NCBI RefSeq assembly: GCF_001593955.1
Contig: NZ_LTAZ01000004.1
Coordinates: 186,001 to 250,000 of the forward strand
From: Halalkalicoccus paucihalophilus
Lineage (GTDB): Archaea > Halobacteriota > Halobacteria > Halobacteriales > Halalkalicoccaceae
Length of the DNA: 64,000 nt
Direction: 5' to 3'
In this document: one piece after another, positions 23,612 through 31,257 of the stretch
Numbering within the stretch: the stretch's first letter is position 1
How the letters are laid out: each line of letters starts with the position of its first letter
The notes under the pieces: generated by a model
Database searches by the model: none
What the model was told of the DNA's origin: nothing
The model's input: the letters and a program-made list of their open reading frames with translations, nothing else
Translations under genes and position numbers: made by a program

Positions 23612-24897
23612 CCGCCGTAACCTCGTCGGGTCTCCTCGCGGTGGGCCAGCCGTTCTTCGGGAAACGCGGGTAGCTCCTCGGATTCGAGCGGGATCCGTCC
23701 GTGCGAGAGCGTCCCCGTGATCCGGGTTCGATCGCCCGAAAGCGCCACCCGGACCGTGGGCGCGAGCGTCCCGCCGAACTTCGCGCGCTGTTCGTCGGGC
23801 GGCAGGGTCGCGACGTCGTCGAGCGTGAGTCCTCCGAGGTCGTAGTAGTTGAAAAAGCCGCTGACGAGCAATTCCTCGCGGTGGGGAAAGGCGAGCCACG
23901 AGTAGGCCTGATACGGCGCGTTCTCTGGATTGGTGAGTACCAGCCCCGAGCCGTTGAGCGGGCGATACTCTCCCCGGAGGGAGTCGGCGACGAATCCATA
24001 CAAGCCGTCCGGTCCCTCCAGTCCAGGTGCGAACGTGTGGTCGTGGCTTGAAATAAAGAGGTAGTACCGCCCGTCATGGACCACGACATGCGGGCGTTCG
24101 AGTTCCTGGTTGACACAGACTCCCTCCAAGAGCGGATCGCAGAGTTCCCAGTCGGTCGGATCGCCCGTTCGCGAGCGTGCGATCCCGACGCTGCCGTTGA
24201 ACTCCTCCCAGACCGGCTCCGCACAAACGCCCTCGCCCTCGGGGACGGGGGTGTTCGCCTCGAACAGGAGGTAGGTCTCTCCGTCCGCGGGATCCTCGAA
24301 AAACCACGGGTCCCGGAAAGTGTAGATCATGCCCCGATACTGGTCCTTGCGCTCGTAGCGATCGCCGTCGGGTTCGAGCAGGATCTCGTGCTCGAAGGTG
24401 CCGTCGATGCGAAGTCCCGACTCATCGATCGCGATGGTCCCTCCGAAGCCGACCGCGAGACGCTGCTCGTAGGTAAGCTCCTCCTCGCCGGCCCGGCCCG
24501 AGGCGGTGTAGTAGACGTAGAGCTCCCCGTCGTCGAGCAGCGCGGAGCCGGCCCACTGCCGAGAGCCACGGACCCCGCCCTCGAAGACGGGACCGCCGTC
24601 GTGCCACGTCTCGCCGTCCTTCGAGTAGAAATACCGGATCTCGGCGACGTCGTGGCGCTTTCCGGGCAGGAGGTCCGCGGGCGCAGTAAGGGAAAATATC
24701 ACGCGCCACCCGCCGACGGTGGCGATCGAACCGTCGCGGGTCCTGAGAAACCAGGTGTCCCAGCCGTTGATCTCGGGTGCGGCGTCCTCGCGGGGCGGGT
24801 AGATGATCGGCGCGACCGTCTCGTCCGTCCGCTCGATCGTCGAGGCGTGTTCGCGGGTCCACCGCGAGGTGGCGCGTCCGCTGTGCTCGGGAGTCAT
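23605..24897 (-). CDS. GH68 fructosyltransferase (inulosucrase/levansucrase)
   Basis: This 430-residue enzyme has the GH68 catalytic triad: nucleophile D47 in GWDTWF, transition-state stabiliser RDP at 195-197 in TFRDPWFF, and acid/base E267 in QELERPHV. It transfers fructose from sucrose to build inulin or levan. No signal peptide is visible, though most GH68 enzymes are secreted. ATG 24897 is chosen; an in-frame GTG lies 15 bases upstream. The convergent GH32 gene would degrade the same polymer. I recall an inulosucrase of this family from Halalkalicoccus. Inulin versus levan specificity cannot be read here. Confidence 0.9.
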   Translation of the reverse strand: MTPEHSGRATSRWTREHASTIERTDETVAPIIYPPREDAAPEINGWDTWFLRTRDGSIATVGGWRVIFSLTAPADLLPGKRHDVAEIRYFYSKDGETWHDGGPVFEGGVRGSRQWAGSALLDDGELYVYYTASGRAGEEELTYEQRLAVGFGGTIAIDESGLRIDGTFEHEILLEPDGDRYERKDQYRGMIYTFRDPWFFEDPADGETYLLFEANTPVPEGEGVCAEPVWEEFNGSVGIARSRTGDPTDWELCDPLLEGVCVNQELERPHVVVHDGRYYLFISSHDHTFAPGLEGPDGLYGFVADSLRGEYRPLNGSGLVLTNPENAPYQAYSWLAFPHREELLVSGFFNYYDLGGLTLDDVATLPPDEQRAKFGGTLAPTVRVALSGDRTRITGTLSHGRIPLESEELPAFPEERLAHREETRRGYGGY

Positions 24898-24917
24898 ACT
24901 CGAAGTCCACACATCTC

Positions 24918-24928
24918 CGAAAAAACGG
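24918..24928 (-). terminator. T6 tract between the AOR and GH68 genes
   Basis: The minus strand reads CCGTTTTTTCGG here, 20-30 bases after the AOR-family stop and 21-31 bases before ATG 24897. It could terminate the AOR transcript, as archaeal RNA polymerase stops at oligo-T, or act as a weak TATA-like element for GH68. The sequence alone does not decide. Confidence 0.35.
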
Positions 24929-24947
24929 TTGTGTTATCCGCGCGAGT

Positions 24948-26891
24948 TCAGTCGTCGGCGGGGGCCGGCGAGTCGCCCGCAGAGACGCCCGTTCCGGGGC
25001 CGACATCGATGCCCAGGTCGTCGAGCTTCTCGTCGGGGACGACGCCGTCGACCCAGCCGCGGTGCTCGTAGTACTCCTCCTTCATCTCGTCGAGTTCGCA
25101 GTACTCGCCCTCGCTTGCGCCCTGACCGGGGTTGCCGCCCTCTTCGAGGAACCGCTCCGGAAGGGAGTCGTCCGCACCGTCGAAGCCGACGAGGTTGTTG
25201 TAGTACCGTTCGAGGTTGTAGACGCGCTCGCCGGCCTCCATGAGTTCGTCCTCGCTGACGTCGAGGCCGGTCATCCCGTTGTACTGGAGGACGTACTCCT
25301 CGATGCCCTCCGCGAAGGCGTTGAACTTGCAGATGTCGAAGCTGTCCGAGATCGCGTGGAGGTCCTGGAAGGTCGCGGTGAGTTCGCCTTTCCCCTCGTA
25401 CTCGTAGGGGTCGACCTTCTCCGGGATTCCGAGGATCTCCGCGGCGGGCGTGTACCCGCGTAGGTGGCACGCGCCGCGGTTCGAGGTGGCGTAGCCGATG
25501 CCCATCCCCTTCATGCAGCGGGGGTCGTAGGCCGCGATCGACTGGTTCTTAACCGAGAGCTTGCTGTCGTGACCGTCGACCTCTTCTGCGAGGCCGTGCT
25601 GGCCTTCCGCAAGCAGGTCCGCGAGATCGTCCTCGCGGTTCGCGATCCGGGTGATCATGTCGATCATCTCTTCCTCGTCGCCCCAGTCGATCCCGTCGCC
25701 GTCGCCGACGTCCTCGAGCTTGCCGCGCTCGGTCAGCTCCATCGTCATCGCCATGATGTTGCCGACTTCGATGGTATCGACGCCCACGTCATTACACCGG
25801 TCGATCATCACGGCGATCTTGTCGCGGTCGTCGTTCGCGGAGTTAGTACCCAAGGCCCACGCCGACTCGTACTCGAAGGACTCCATGCGGACGTTCATCT
25901 CCTCGCCCTTGTGCATCGTCTGGACCTCGACCTCCTTCTTACAGGCGACGGGACAGGAGTGACAGGTCGGTTCGTCGACGAGGATGTTCTCCCGAACGTT
26001 CTCCCCGCTGATCCGCTCTGCGTCCAGATCGTGTGGGCGGTCCTCCTCGTGTTCGTTATAGGAGACGCCCGAGGTGTACTGCCCGTTCTTGGTCGGGTGG
26101 CCGTCCATTTCCTCGGTGATGTTCATCAGGACGTTCGTCCCGTACATCGACAGGCCGCCCTCGTTGGGCGCGGTGACGTCCGATTCCTGGATGAGCTGCA
26201 TCGCCTGCTGGTGGCCCTCCATGAACGTCTCCTGGTCGGCCGGCTTGGGCATCTTCGTCCCGGACTTGATGACGATGGCCTTCAGGTTCTTGTTGCCCAT
26301 TACGCAGCCGGTGCCGCCCCGACCGCTCGCACGGTCGTCCTCGTTCATGATGCAGGCGTACTTCACGCCGTTCTCGCCGCCCTGCCCGATGCCCATGAAC
26401 GACATGTTCTTCCCGTAGGCTCCCTCGTGGCGCTCCTCTAAGATCTCGCGGGTCTCGTGGGTGCCCTTGCCCCAGAGGTCCGAGGCGTCGTGGAGTTCGA
26501 GTTCGCCGTCCTCGACAACGGCGTACACTGGGTCCTCCGAGGTACCCTCGAACACCAGTCCGTCGAAGCCCGACCACTTGAGGCGCGCTCCCGACCAGCC
26601 GCCGTGATGCGAATCGGTGACGGTGCCCGTCAGCGGCGATTTCGTACAGACGGCGATCCGACCGCTCATCACTGTCTGGGTGCCCGTCAGCGGGCCGTTC
26701 ATGAACGCGATGAGGTTTTCCTCGCTCATCGGGTCGACGTCCGGGCCGTTGTCGAAGACGTACTTGACGCCCAGTCCGCGCGCACCGATGTACTTCTTCG
26801 CGTCCTCGTCGTCGATGCTCTCGTAGTTCACATCGCCCGAGGAGAGGTCGACTCGCGCGACGTGGTCTTGGAATCCGCCTAAGTCTGTCAT
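24948..26891 (-). CDS. Tungsten-dependent aldehyde ferredoxin oxidoreductase family protein
   Basis: This 647-residue protein has the full AOR layout. The N-terminal pterin-binding domain has IGARGLGVKY, NGPLTGTQTVMSGR and GRGGTGCVMGNKNLK. The 4Fe-4S cluster uses CHSCPVAC in the middle and the late Cys in DICKFNAF. These enzymes oxidise aldehydes to acids and reduce ferredoxin, using a tungsten bis-pterin cofactor. A 2Fe-2S ferredoxin gene at 28129 is a plausible electron acceptor. A GTAAC/GTTAC inverted repeat lies upstream at 26948. Haloarchaeal members have varied or unknown substrates. A second AOR-family gene is at 36674. Confidence 0.9.
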   Translation of the reverse strand: MTDLGGFQDHVARVDLSSGDVNYESIDDEDAKKYIGARGLGVKYVFDNGPDVDPMSEENLIAFMNGPLTGTQTVMSGRIAVCTKSPLTGTVTDSHHGGWSGARLKWSGFDGLVFEGTSEDPVYAVVEDGELELHDASDLWGKGTHETREILEERHEGAYGKNMSFMGIGQGGENGVKYACIMNEDDRASGRGGTGCVMGNKNLKAIVIKSGTKMPKPADQETFMEGHQQAMQLIQESDVTAPNEGGLSMYGTNVLMNITEEMDGHPTKNGQYTSGVSYNEHEEDRPHDLDAERISGENVRENILVDEPTCHSCPVACKKEVEVQTMHKGEEMNVRMESFEYESAWALGTNSANDDRDKIAVMIDRCNDVGVDTIEVGNIMAMTMELTERGKLEDVGDGDGIDWGDEEEMIDMITRIANREDDLADLLAEGQHGLAEEVDGHDSKLSVKNQSIAAYDPRCMKGMGIGYATSNRGACHLRGYTPAAEILGIPEKVDPYEYEGKGELTATFQDLHAISDSFDICKFNAFAEGIEEYVLQYNGMTGLDVSEDELMEAGERVYNLERYYNNLVGFDGADDSLPERFLEEGGNPGQGASEGEYCELDEMKEEYYEHRGWVDGVVPDEKLDDLGIDVGPGTGVSAGDSPAPADD

Positions 26892-26947
26892 GGTAATCTA
26901 CGATCGTTACTTTGGCTCCGAGACGTGTTAGTTCTTCTCACCAGAGT

Positions 26948-26965
26948 GTAACTGATATCGGTTAC
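26948..26965. promoter_or_regulatory. Inverted repeat upstream of the AOR-family gene
   Basis: GTAAC-N8-GTTAC is a perfect 5+5 inverted repeat 57-74 bases ahead of ATG 26891, upstream of a possible promoter element (GAACTAACACG). Its position suits an activator or regulator site. The rest of the 26892-27156 gap holds no gene I can support. Confidence 0.35.
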
Positions 26966-27156
26966 TCGCTCTATTTCGCCGTTGTTATGGCCTCTATCGC
27001 GTGAATCTTCCAGTGCCGATCGGCTGGCGGCAGCTTTACGATTCGTGAATCCGTGGCTCTCTGTATGTGTGTCGTAGTAGCAAACGCAGCCGCATGGAGC
27101 TGCCAGTCTGCCGTCGGAGGACGGCGCATCGCGGCGATCCGAGACGAGCGGAAGAT

Positions 27157-27972
27157 ATGAGAGTGAACGTAACCGAAATTACTGCCACTGTCCGCCAGCC
27201 CGAATACACCGGCGAGAACCGCTGTACCCCGTGTACGATCGTGAACGTCCTGCTCGCCGTGGCGCTCGCGATACCCGTTACGGTCCTCTCGCCGCCGGCG
27301 GGCGCGCTCATACTCGTCGGTAGTTCCCTCGCCATCTACCTCCGTGGGTATCTCGTTCCCGGGACGCCCGAACTCACGAAGCGGTACCTTCCAGCCGTGG
27401 TGCTCCGGCTGTTCGGCAAGGAGCCCGTCCCCGAGACGCTGGGCGACCTCGAAAACGAGGCGCTGTGGACAACCCTCGAAACGGCCGGGCTCCTCACACG
27501 AGAGGGCGAGCCCTCGCTTGCGGACGGGTTTCGCTCGCGCTGGTTCGCAGAGATGGATCGGGTTCGTGACGACGACTTCGACGAGCGGGCGGTCGAGCGC
27601 ACCCTCGGCGTCGGATCCGCCGCGAAACGCGGTGACCGGGCGTACTCCGTCGAGGGCAACCAGCTCGTTCGCTGGGACTCGCGGGCCGCGCTCGTCGCCG
27701 ACGTCGCGGCCGCGGCGGTATTTCGCGAGCGCTTCGAGGACTGGGAGGCACTCGATAGCGACAGCCGCCGAGACCTCTTCGAGCGACTCCGGCTTCTGGT
27801 CGAAACGTGTCCCGAGTGTGGTGGCTCCGTGGAGCGCGACGACGAGCGCCTCGACCCGTGCTGCCAGCGGGCCTACACCGTCGTCTGGTCCGAGTGTGCG
27901 GACTGTGGCTCGCTGCTCGCCGAACTATCCGTCCCGACCGCCGAGGACGACGAACTCGTCCCCCTCCTGTGA
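27157..27972 (+). CDS. Membrane-anchored protein with C-terminal zinc ribbon
   Basis: This 271-residue protein has a CTPCTIV cysteine pair at the start of a membrane region with two helices (about 26-45 and 48-66). A soluble helical domain follows, and the C-terminal four-cysteine ribbon is CPECGG paired with CADCG. The fold suggests an integral anchor with a zinc-binding cytoplasmic module. Homologues look haloarchaeal-specific; I do not recognise a named family. ATG 27157 is chosen because the residues before it are Arg-rich and unlike a real N-terminus. It stands alone between the AOR and ferredoxin genes. Confidence 0.6.
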   Translation: MRVNVTEITATVRQPEYTGENRCTPCTIVNVLLAVALAIPVTVLSPPAGALILVGSSLAIYLRGYLVPGTPELTKRYLPAVVLRLFGKEPVPETLGDLENEALWTTLETAGLLTREGEPSLADGFRSRWFAEMDRVRDDDFDERAVERTLGVGSAAKRGDRAYSVEGNQLVRWDSRAALVADVAAAAVFRERFEDWEALDSDSRRDLFERLRLLVETCPECGGSVERDDERLDPCCQRAYTVVWSECADCGSLLAELSVPTAEDDELVPLL

Positions 27973-28128
27973 CGACTACCGGGAACGGAATGTAGCGCGA
28001 CTGCCATCGCGCCACACACCGGTTTCGAGCTTCCCCGTCACTCTCCGAGCGGTGTGCCCTCGTTCAACGCTCGTCTCGTGGTATCTGCTGGCATGCCAGT
28101 TAAGTACGTGTATCACTATCGTCCGTGT

Positions 28129-28605
28129 ATGTCAAGCAGCCTTCCGAACATCAAAGTCGGCCGCGACGCCGAAGCCGACATGGACCCCGAGGACCTCCCC
28201 GTCTACGAGGTCGAGTATCTGAACTACCAAGCGATCCCCGAACACGGCTGGGACATCGACGACGAGGACCTCTTCGAGAAGGCCGCCGCCGCCGACCTGA
28301 GCGAGAAGGACCACGGCTCCTTCGAGATCCGCGGGACACGCTACATCCTCGACGGCGCGGAGGACGCCGACCAGAAATGGCCCTTCGAGTGCCGCGCGGC
28401 CTCGTGTGCGTACTGTACGATGATCCTCTACGAGGGCGACGTGAAGATGGACATGGACCTGATACTCACCGACGAGGAGGTCGAGGAGCGAAACATCTAC
28501 CTGAGCTGTCAGTCGATCCCGAAGAGCGACGAGGTCAAGATCGTCTACAACGCCATGCACCACGACTACCTTCAGGAGAACATCGTCGGCGTTCGGGAGG
28601 TCTGA
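28129..28605 (+). CDS. Plant-type 2Fe-2S ferredoxin
   Basis: This 158-residue ferredoxin has cluster ligands Cys88, Cys93, Cys96 and Cys127 (CRAASCAYC and LSCQS), the C-x4-C-x2-C spacing of plant-type and halobacterial ferredoxins. As in other haloarchaeal ferredoxins, an acidic insertion precedes the cluster domain. Here it extends at the N-terminus to about 60 residues. It would carry electrons for 2-oxoacid oxidoreductases or the nearby AOR-family enzymes. ATG 28129 is chosen since upstream residues look untranslated. It converges on the next minus-strand gene with a one-base gap. Confidence 0.88.
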   Translation: MSSSLPNIKVGRDAEADMDPEDLPVYEVEYLNYQAIPEHGWDIDDEDLFEKAAAADLSEKDHGSFEIRGTRYILDGAEDADQKWPFECRAASCAYCTMILYEGDVKMDMDLILTDEEVEERNIYLSCQSIPKSDEVKIVYNAMHHDYLQENIVGVREV

Positions 28606-28606
28606 C

Positions 28607-29047
28607 CTAACTCGCCTCGTCGATCGCTTCCTTGAGGCGCTCTTCGGGCGAGGCGCTCACCACCAGCTGCTCCTCGCCGTATTTTTCGACCTCCGAGAGA
28701 TCGATCTCGACGTCGTCCGCATCGGCGAGCGCCTCGACGACCGCCGCGAGCAACAGCGTCTGTGTGTCGAGGCGGCTCTCGATCGTGTTCAATTTGGAGA
28801 ATGTCCGTTCGGCGAACCCTGTCAGCGAGTTCGAGAACTCAGCGAGGTTCGCTTCGTTGCCTTTGACCCGCCGCTCGGCCAGACTGATCCGCGCGAAGTT
28901 GTCGAGGTCCTCCAGTTCGCTTTCGAGTTCCTCGATTTCCTCGGCCAGCGCCTGCGTGCGTCGCTCGATCAGTTCCTCGATCTGGTAGTCGACCGTCGTT
29001 TTCTCCCCGTCGTTCGCCTCGACCGTGACACCGTCACCCGTAGACAT
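28607..29047 (-). CDS. Coiled-coil hypothetical protein
   Basis: This 146-residue acidic protein has a long central helix rich in Glu and Leu (IEELIERRTQALAEEIEELE and onward) and a second amphipathic helix ending LLLAAVVEALADA. It therefore probably oligomerises as a coiled coil. No signal, membrane span or metal motif is present. ATG 29047 is preferred because the nine upstream codons include a Cys/His-rich stretch unlike the rest. It is transcribed in the same direction as the winged-helix regulator at 29098, 50 bases away. Family is not recognised. Confidence 0.6.
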   Translation of the reverse strand: MSTGDGVTVEANDGEKTTVDYQIEELIERRTQALAEEIEELESELEDLDNFARISLAERRVKGNEANLAEFSNSLTGFAERTFSKLNTIESRLDTQTLLLAAVVEALADADDVEIDLSEVEKYGEEQLVVSASPEERLKEAIDEAS

Positions 29048-29097
29048 ATGCGCACAATCAGCACGATTTACCATATACTTTTGGCCCGACGGGTCGG

Positions 29098-29433
29098 TCA
29101 GTCCTGTGCGGGGGCGTCCTGTAGCTCGGTCGCCTGCAGGATGAACGTCCGTTCGGGGGGCGGGGCGATCCGGAGTTCGATCTTCCGAACGAGGCGGTAG
29201 TACTTGCGATTACCGCGGCGATAGTGCTCGACGATCTCGGCGTCTTCGAGCGTCGAGAGGTGGTGGGCGGCCGTCTTCCCGTCCATCCCGACGGCCTCCG
29301 TGAGTTCGGAGACGTACCGCGGCCCGTGGGAGAGTTCGCGGATGATCTTCAACCGCGGCGTACTCCCCAGCGCGTCGATCAATGACACGCCTCCTCGTTT
29401 GTGAGGTTTCCCCATAGTCGTTGCTACTTCCAT
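29098..29433 (-). CDS. ArsR-type winged-helix transcription regulator
   Basis: This 111-residue protein has a winged-helix domain: SLIDALGSTPRLKIIRELS at the start, recognition helix DGKTAAHHLSTLEDA and wing EHYRRGNRKYYRL. No metal-binding cysteines of the arsenic sensors are present, so the ligand is unknown. The start at 29433 lies about 22 bases from an ACTTAACTCC element, consistent with leaderless transcription; 29415 is an alternative. It is divergent from the amphi-Trp gene at 29485 and may control it or itself. Confidence 0.75.
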   Translation of the reverse strand: MEVATTMGKPHKRGGVSLIDALGSTPRLKIIRELSHGPRYVSELTEAVGMDGKTAAHHLSTLEDAEIVEHYRRGNRKYYRLVRKIELRIAPPPERTFILQATELQDAPAQD

Positions 29434-29484
29434 CTCCTGGTTCCGAGCGCCCGGAGTTAAGTGGGTAGAACGGTAGCTATCCAC

Positions 29485-29793
29485 ATGGGTAACGACATCG
29501 AGTTCCCGGACGAAAGCGACCACGGACGAAAGACGATCACCAGCGGGTTTTTCGAGCGCGAGATCCGCCTCTCGGGCGGCGAAACCGCGGCGTTCCTCCA
29601 TAACCTCGCCGACGCCATCGAGAGCGACACCTCCATCACCGTCTCGGGGAGCGACTGGGAGATCCCCTTCGAGTACCGCGAACCCATCGAGGTCGAAGTC
29701 GAGTTCTCGAAGAAACGCGAGGGCGAACTCGAGATCGAGGTGGAGTTCTCCGAGGCCCGCGGCGGCGAGGGGAGCGGCCTCAGCGTCGAGTGA
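29485..29793 (+). CDS. Amphi-Trp domain-containing protein
   Basis: This 102-residue protein fits the small amphi-Trp family: TSGFFEREIRLSGGETAAFLHNLADAIE, then a SGSDWEIPFEYREPIEVEVEFSKKREG beta-hairpin with a central Trp. Members are common in haloarchaea and some bacteria, and their role is unknown. The strands alternate acidic and hydrophobic residues. It is divergently transcribed from the winged-helix regulator, and its stop precedes the methyltransferase start by 10 bases, so the two plus-strand genes may form an operon. Confidence 0.7.
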   Translation: MGNDIEFPDESDHGRKTITSGFFEREIRLSGGETAAFLHNLADAIESDTSITVSGSDWEIPFEYREPIEVEVEFSKKREGELEIEVEFSEARGGEGSGLSVE

Positions 29794-29803
29794 CTCGTCT
29801 CGA

Positions 29804-30550
29804 ATGTACTACTTCGGCCTGTACCACTGGCGAAGCCGCCTCCGCTCGGTACTCGTCGGTTGCTGTTCGCTTCTCGCGTTCGCCCTGCTCCGACGGGCAA
29901 CCCCCTCTCGAGGCGTTCGCCTCCTCGTCGCGGCGCTTTCCCTTCCGGCGCTCTTGCGGGCCGGCCGGGCGGGATCGAAACTGCTCCGACCCCCGCCGTG
30001 GGCGCTCGAACGTTACAAGTACGACGCGCTCGCCGACGAACTCCCGCTCGGGGAGGCGGCCCGCGTCCTCGATATCGGCTGTGGCACGGGCCGGTCGCTC
30101 GTCGGGCTCGCACCCCACCTGTCCGAGGACGCTTCAGTTGTGGGCCTCGACGTCTTCGACAGTCGGGTGATCCTCGGCAACGCCCCGCTGCTCGCGCGGC
30201 GAAACGCCCGCGAGGCTGGAATCGACGTCACGCCCGTCAGAGGTGACGCCGCCCGGCTTCCGCTGGCGTCGCGCTCGCAAGAAGTCGTGACTGCCTGTCG
30301 CGTCCTGCACGACCTGCCCGCCGAGGATCACGGGTGCGCGTTAGAGGAGATCCACCGGGTCTGTGCGCCCGACGGAACTGTAGGAGTTCTCGAACTGCCG
30401 ATCGTCCCCGAGGGGACCGGAAGCGATCCCGAGACGTACTGGCGCGAGCGGGTCGCCGAGGCTGGCTTTGCGGTAGAAACGGTGAGACGGGTCGAGCGAA
30501 CGCGCGGCGGCGAGCCGTACATCGTGCTCGTCGCCGCGCCTATCGAGTGA
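29804..30550 (+). CDS. Membrane-anchored class I SAM methyltransferase
   Basis: This 248-residue protein has two N-terminal hydrophobic segments (about 14-30 and 38-53), then a Rossmann methyltransferase domain with motif I VLDIGCGTGRSLVGL near 88-102, GLDVF and a late RVLHDLP segment similar to UbiE-type enzymes. It would methylate a membrane-associated substrate, perhaps a lipid or quinone. That is suggested by the anchor only. It follows the amphi-Trp gene by 10 bases. Confidence 0.75.
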   Translation: MYYFGLYHWRSRLRSVLVGCCSLLAFALLRRATPSRGVRLLVAALSLPALLRAGRAGSKLLRPPPWALERYKYDALADELPLGEAARVLDIGCGTGRSLVGLAPHLSEDASVVGLDVFDSRVILGNAPLLARRNAREAGIDVTPVRGDAARLPLASRSQEVVTACRVLHDLPAEDHGCALEEIHRVCAPDGTVGVLELPIVPEGTGSDPETYWRERVAEAGFAVETVRRVERTRGGEPYIVLVAAPIE

Positions 30551-30611
30551 CACGGTACTGGTCGGGCGGCGCTCGATACTGATGGAGTGGTAGAGACGGC
30601 AGCTCACTCCG

Positions 30612-31094
30612 TCAGCTGCCACGCCGTGACAGCCTCCCTCCTCGCAGTGGACGACCGAGTAACCACCAGCCGGTGACCACAAAGAGGCCCCCCGTTGTAG
30701 CGGTGATGACCAACGGCGTCGGATTGTCGTTAGGGGTAACGAGCGGGCCACCGATGGACGCGCCGAACAGAAGCGAGACCGTTCCGACGATTAGACAGAC
30801 ACCACCGACCGTCCGGCTCACGGTCGATCCGTCCCTCGACTGGAATCGGCGGGCAGCTCCCGCCCCGGCGATCGCTAGCAAGTAGAGAAAGAGGAGGAAT
30901 CCGAGAGGATAGTAGGGTGTCAGGAACGGGAGGACGACCTCGACGACGTCGTATGCGACGATCAGGAGGTAGGCCGGAATCTGTAGCGGTTGAAACCCGA
31001 CGGTTCTCACGAGATAGAGTGCCATGATGACTGCATAAGCGACCGCAACGTCACGCCCGAGCAGAGTTCGCCGTACTCTCACGAGCGAGGACAT
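30612..31094 (-). CDS. Four-helix membrane protein of unknown function
   Basis: This 160-residue protein has four hydrophobic segments (about 17-31, 40-75 in two parts, 96-112 and 126-146) and basic termini. Its ATG at 31094 lies 21-30 bases from a strong TATA element (GATATATATTCG, 31114-31125), with a palindrome just beyond. No conserved motif is recognised. The neighbouring PQQ-type gene on the same strand ends 163 bases upstream of it, so they are probably separate transcripts. Confidence 0.6.
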   Translation of the reverse strand: MSSLVRVRRTLLGRDVAVAYAVIMALYLVRTVGFQPLQIPAYLLIVAYDVVEVVLPFLTPYYPLGFLLFLYLLAIAGAGAARRFQSRDGSTVSRTVGGVCLIVGTVSLLFGASIGGPLVTPNDNPTPLVITATTGGLFVVTGWWLLGRPLRGGRLSRRGS

Positions 31095-31125
31095 GTTGAA
31101 ACGTTATATTTGTACGAATATATAT

Positions 31126-31138
31126 CTATCCGGGATAG
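31126..31138. promoter_or_regulatory. Palindrome upstream of the TATA box of the membrane-protein gene
   Basis: CTATCC-G-GGATAG is a perfect 6+6 palindrome lying immediately upstream of the TATA element at 31114-31125 on the minus strand, where archaeal activators or the BRE-binding factor contact DNA. It is a candidate operator for the gene starting at 31094. The rest of the 31095-31257 gap has no gene. Confidence 0.35.
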
Positions 31139-31257
31139 TACGCGGTCTTCGGCGAACGGTGAACGGGACGCGCCACGTCCTCTCGATCGATACACGGATC
31201 GCAAACCGGTCGATGGTGCCGGTTTCGCCTCGAAAAAATCCGATTCGCGGTGTTGAC

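Noticed and set aside
28606..28612. CCTAACT at the end of the ferredoxin gene as a half iron box
   Set aside because: Only one half-site is present and it lies between convergent stops, not at a promoter.
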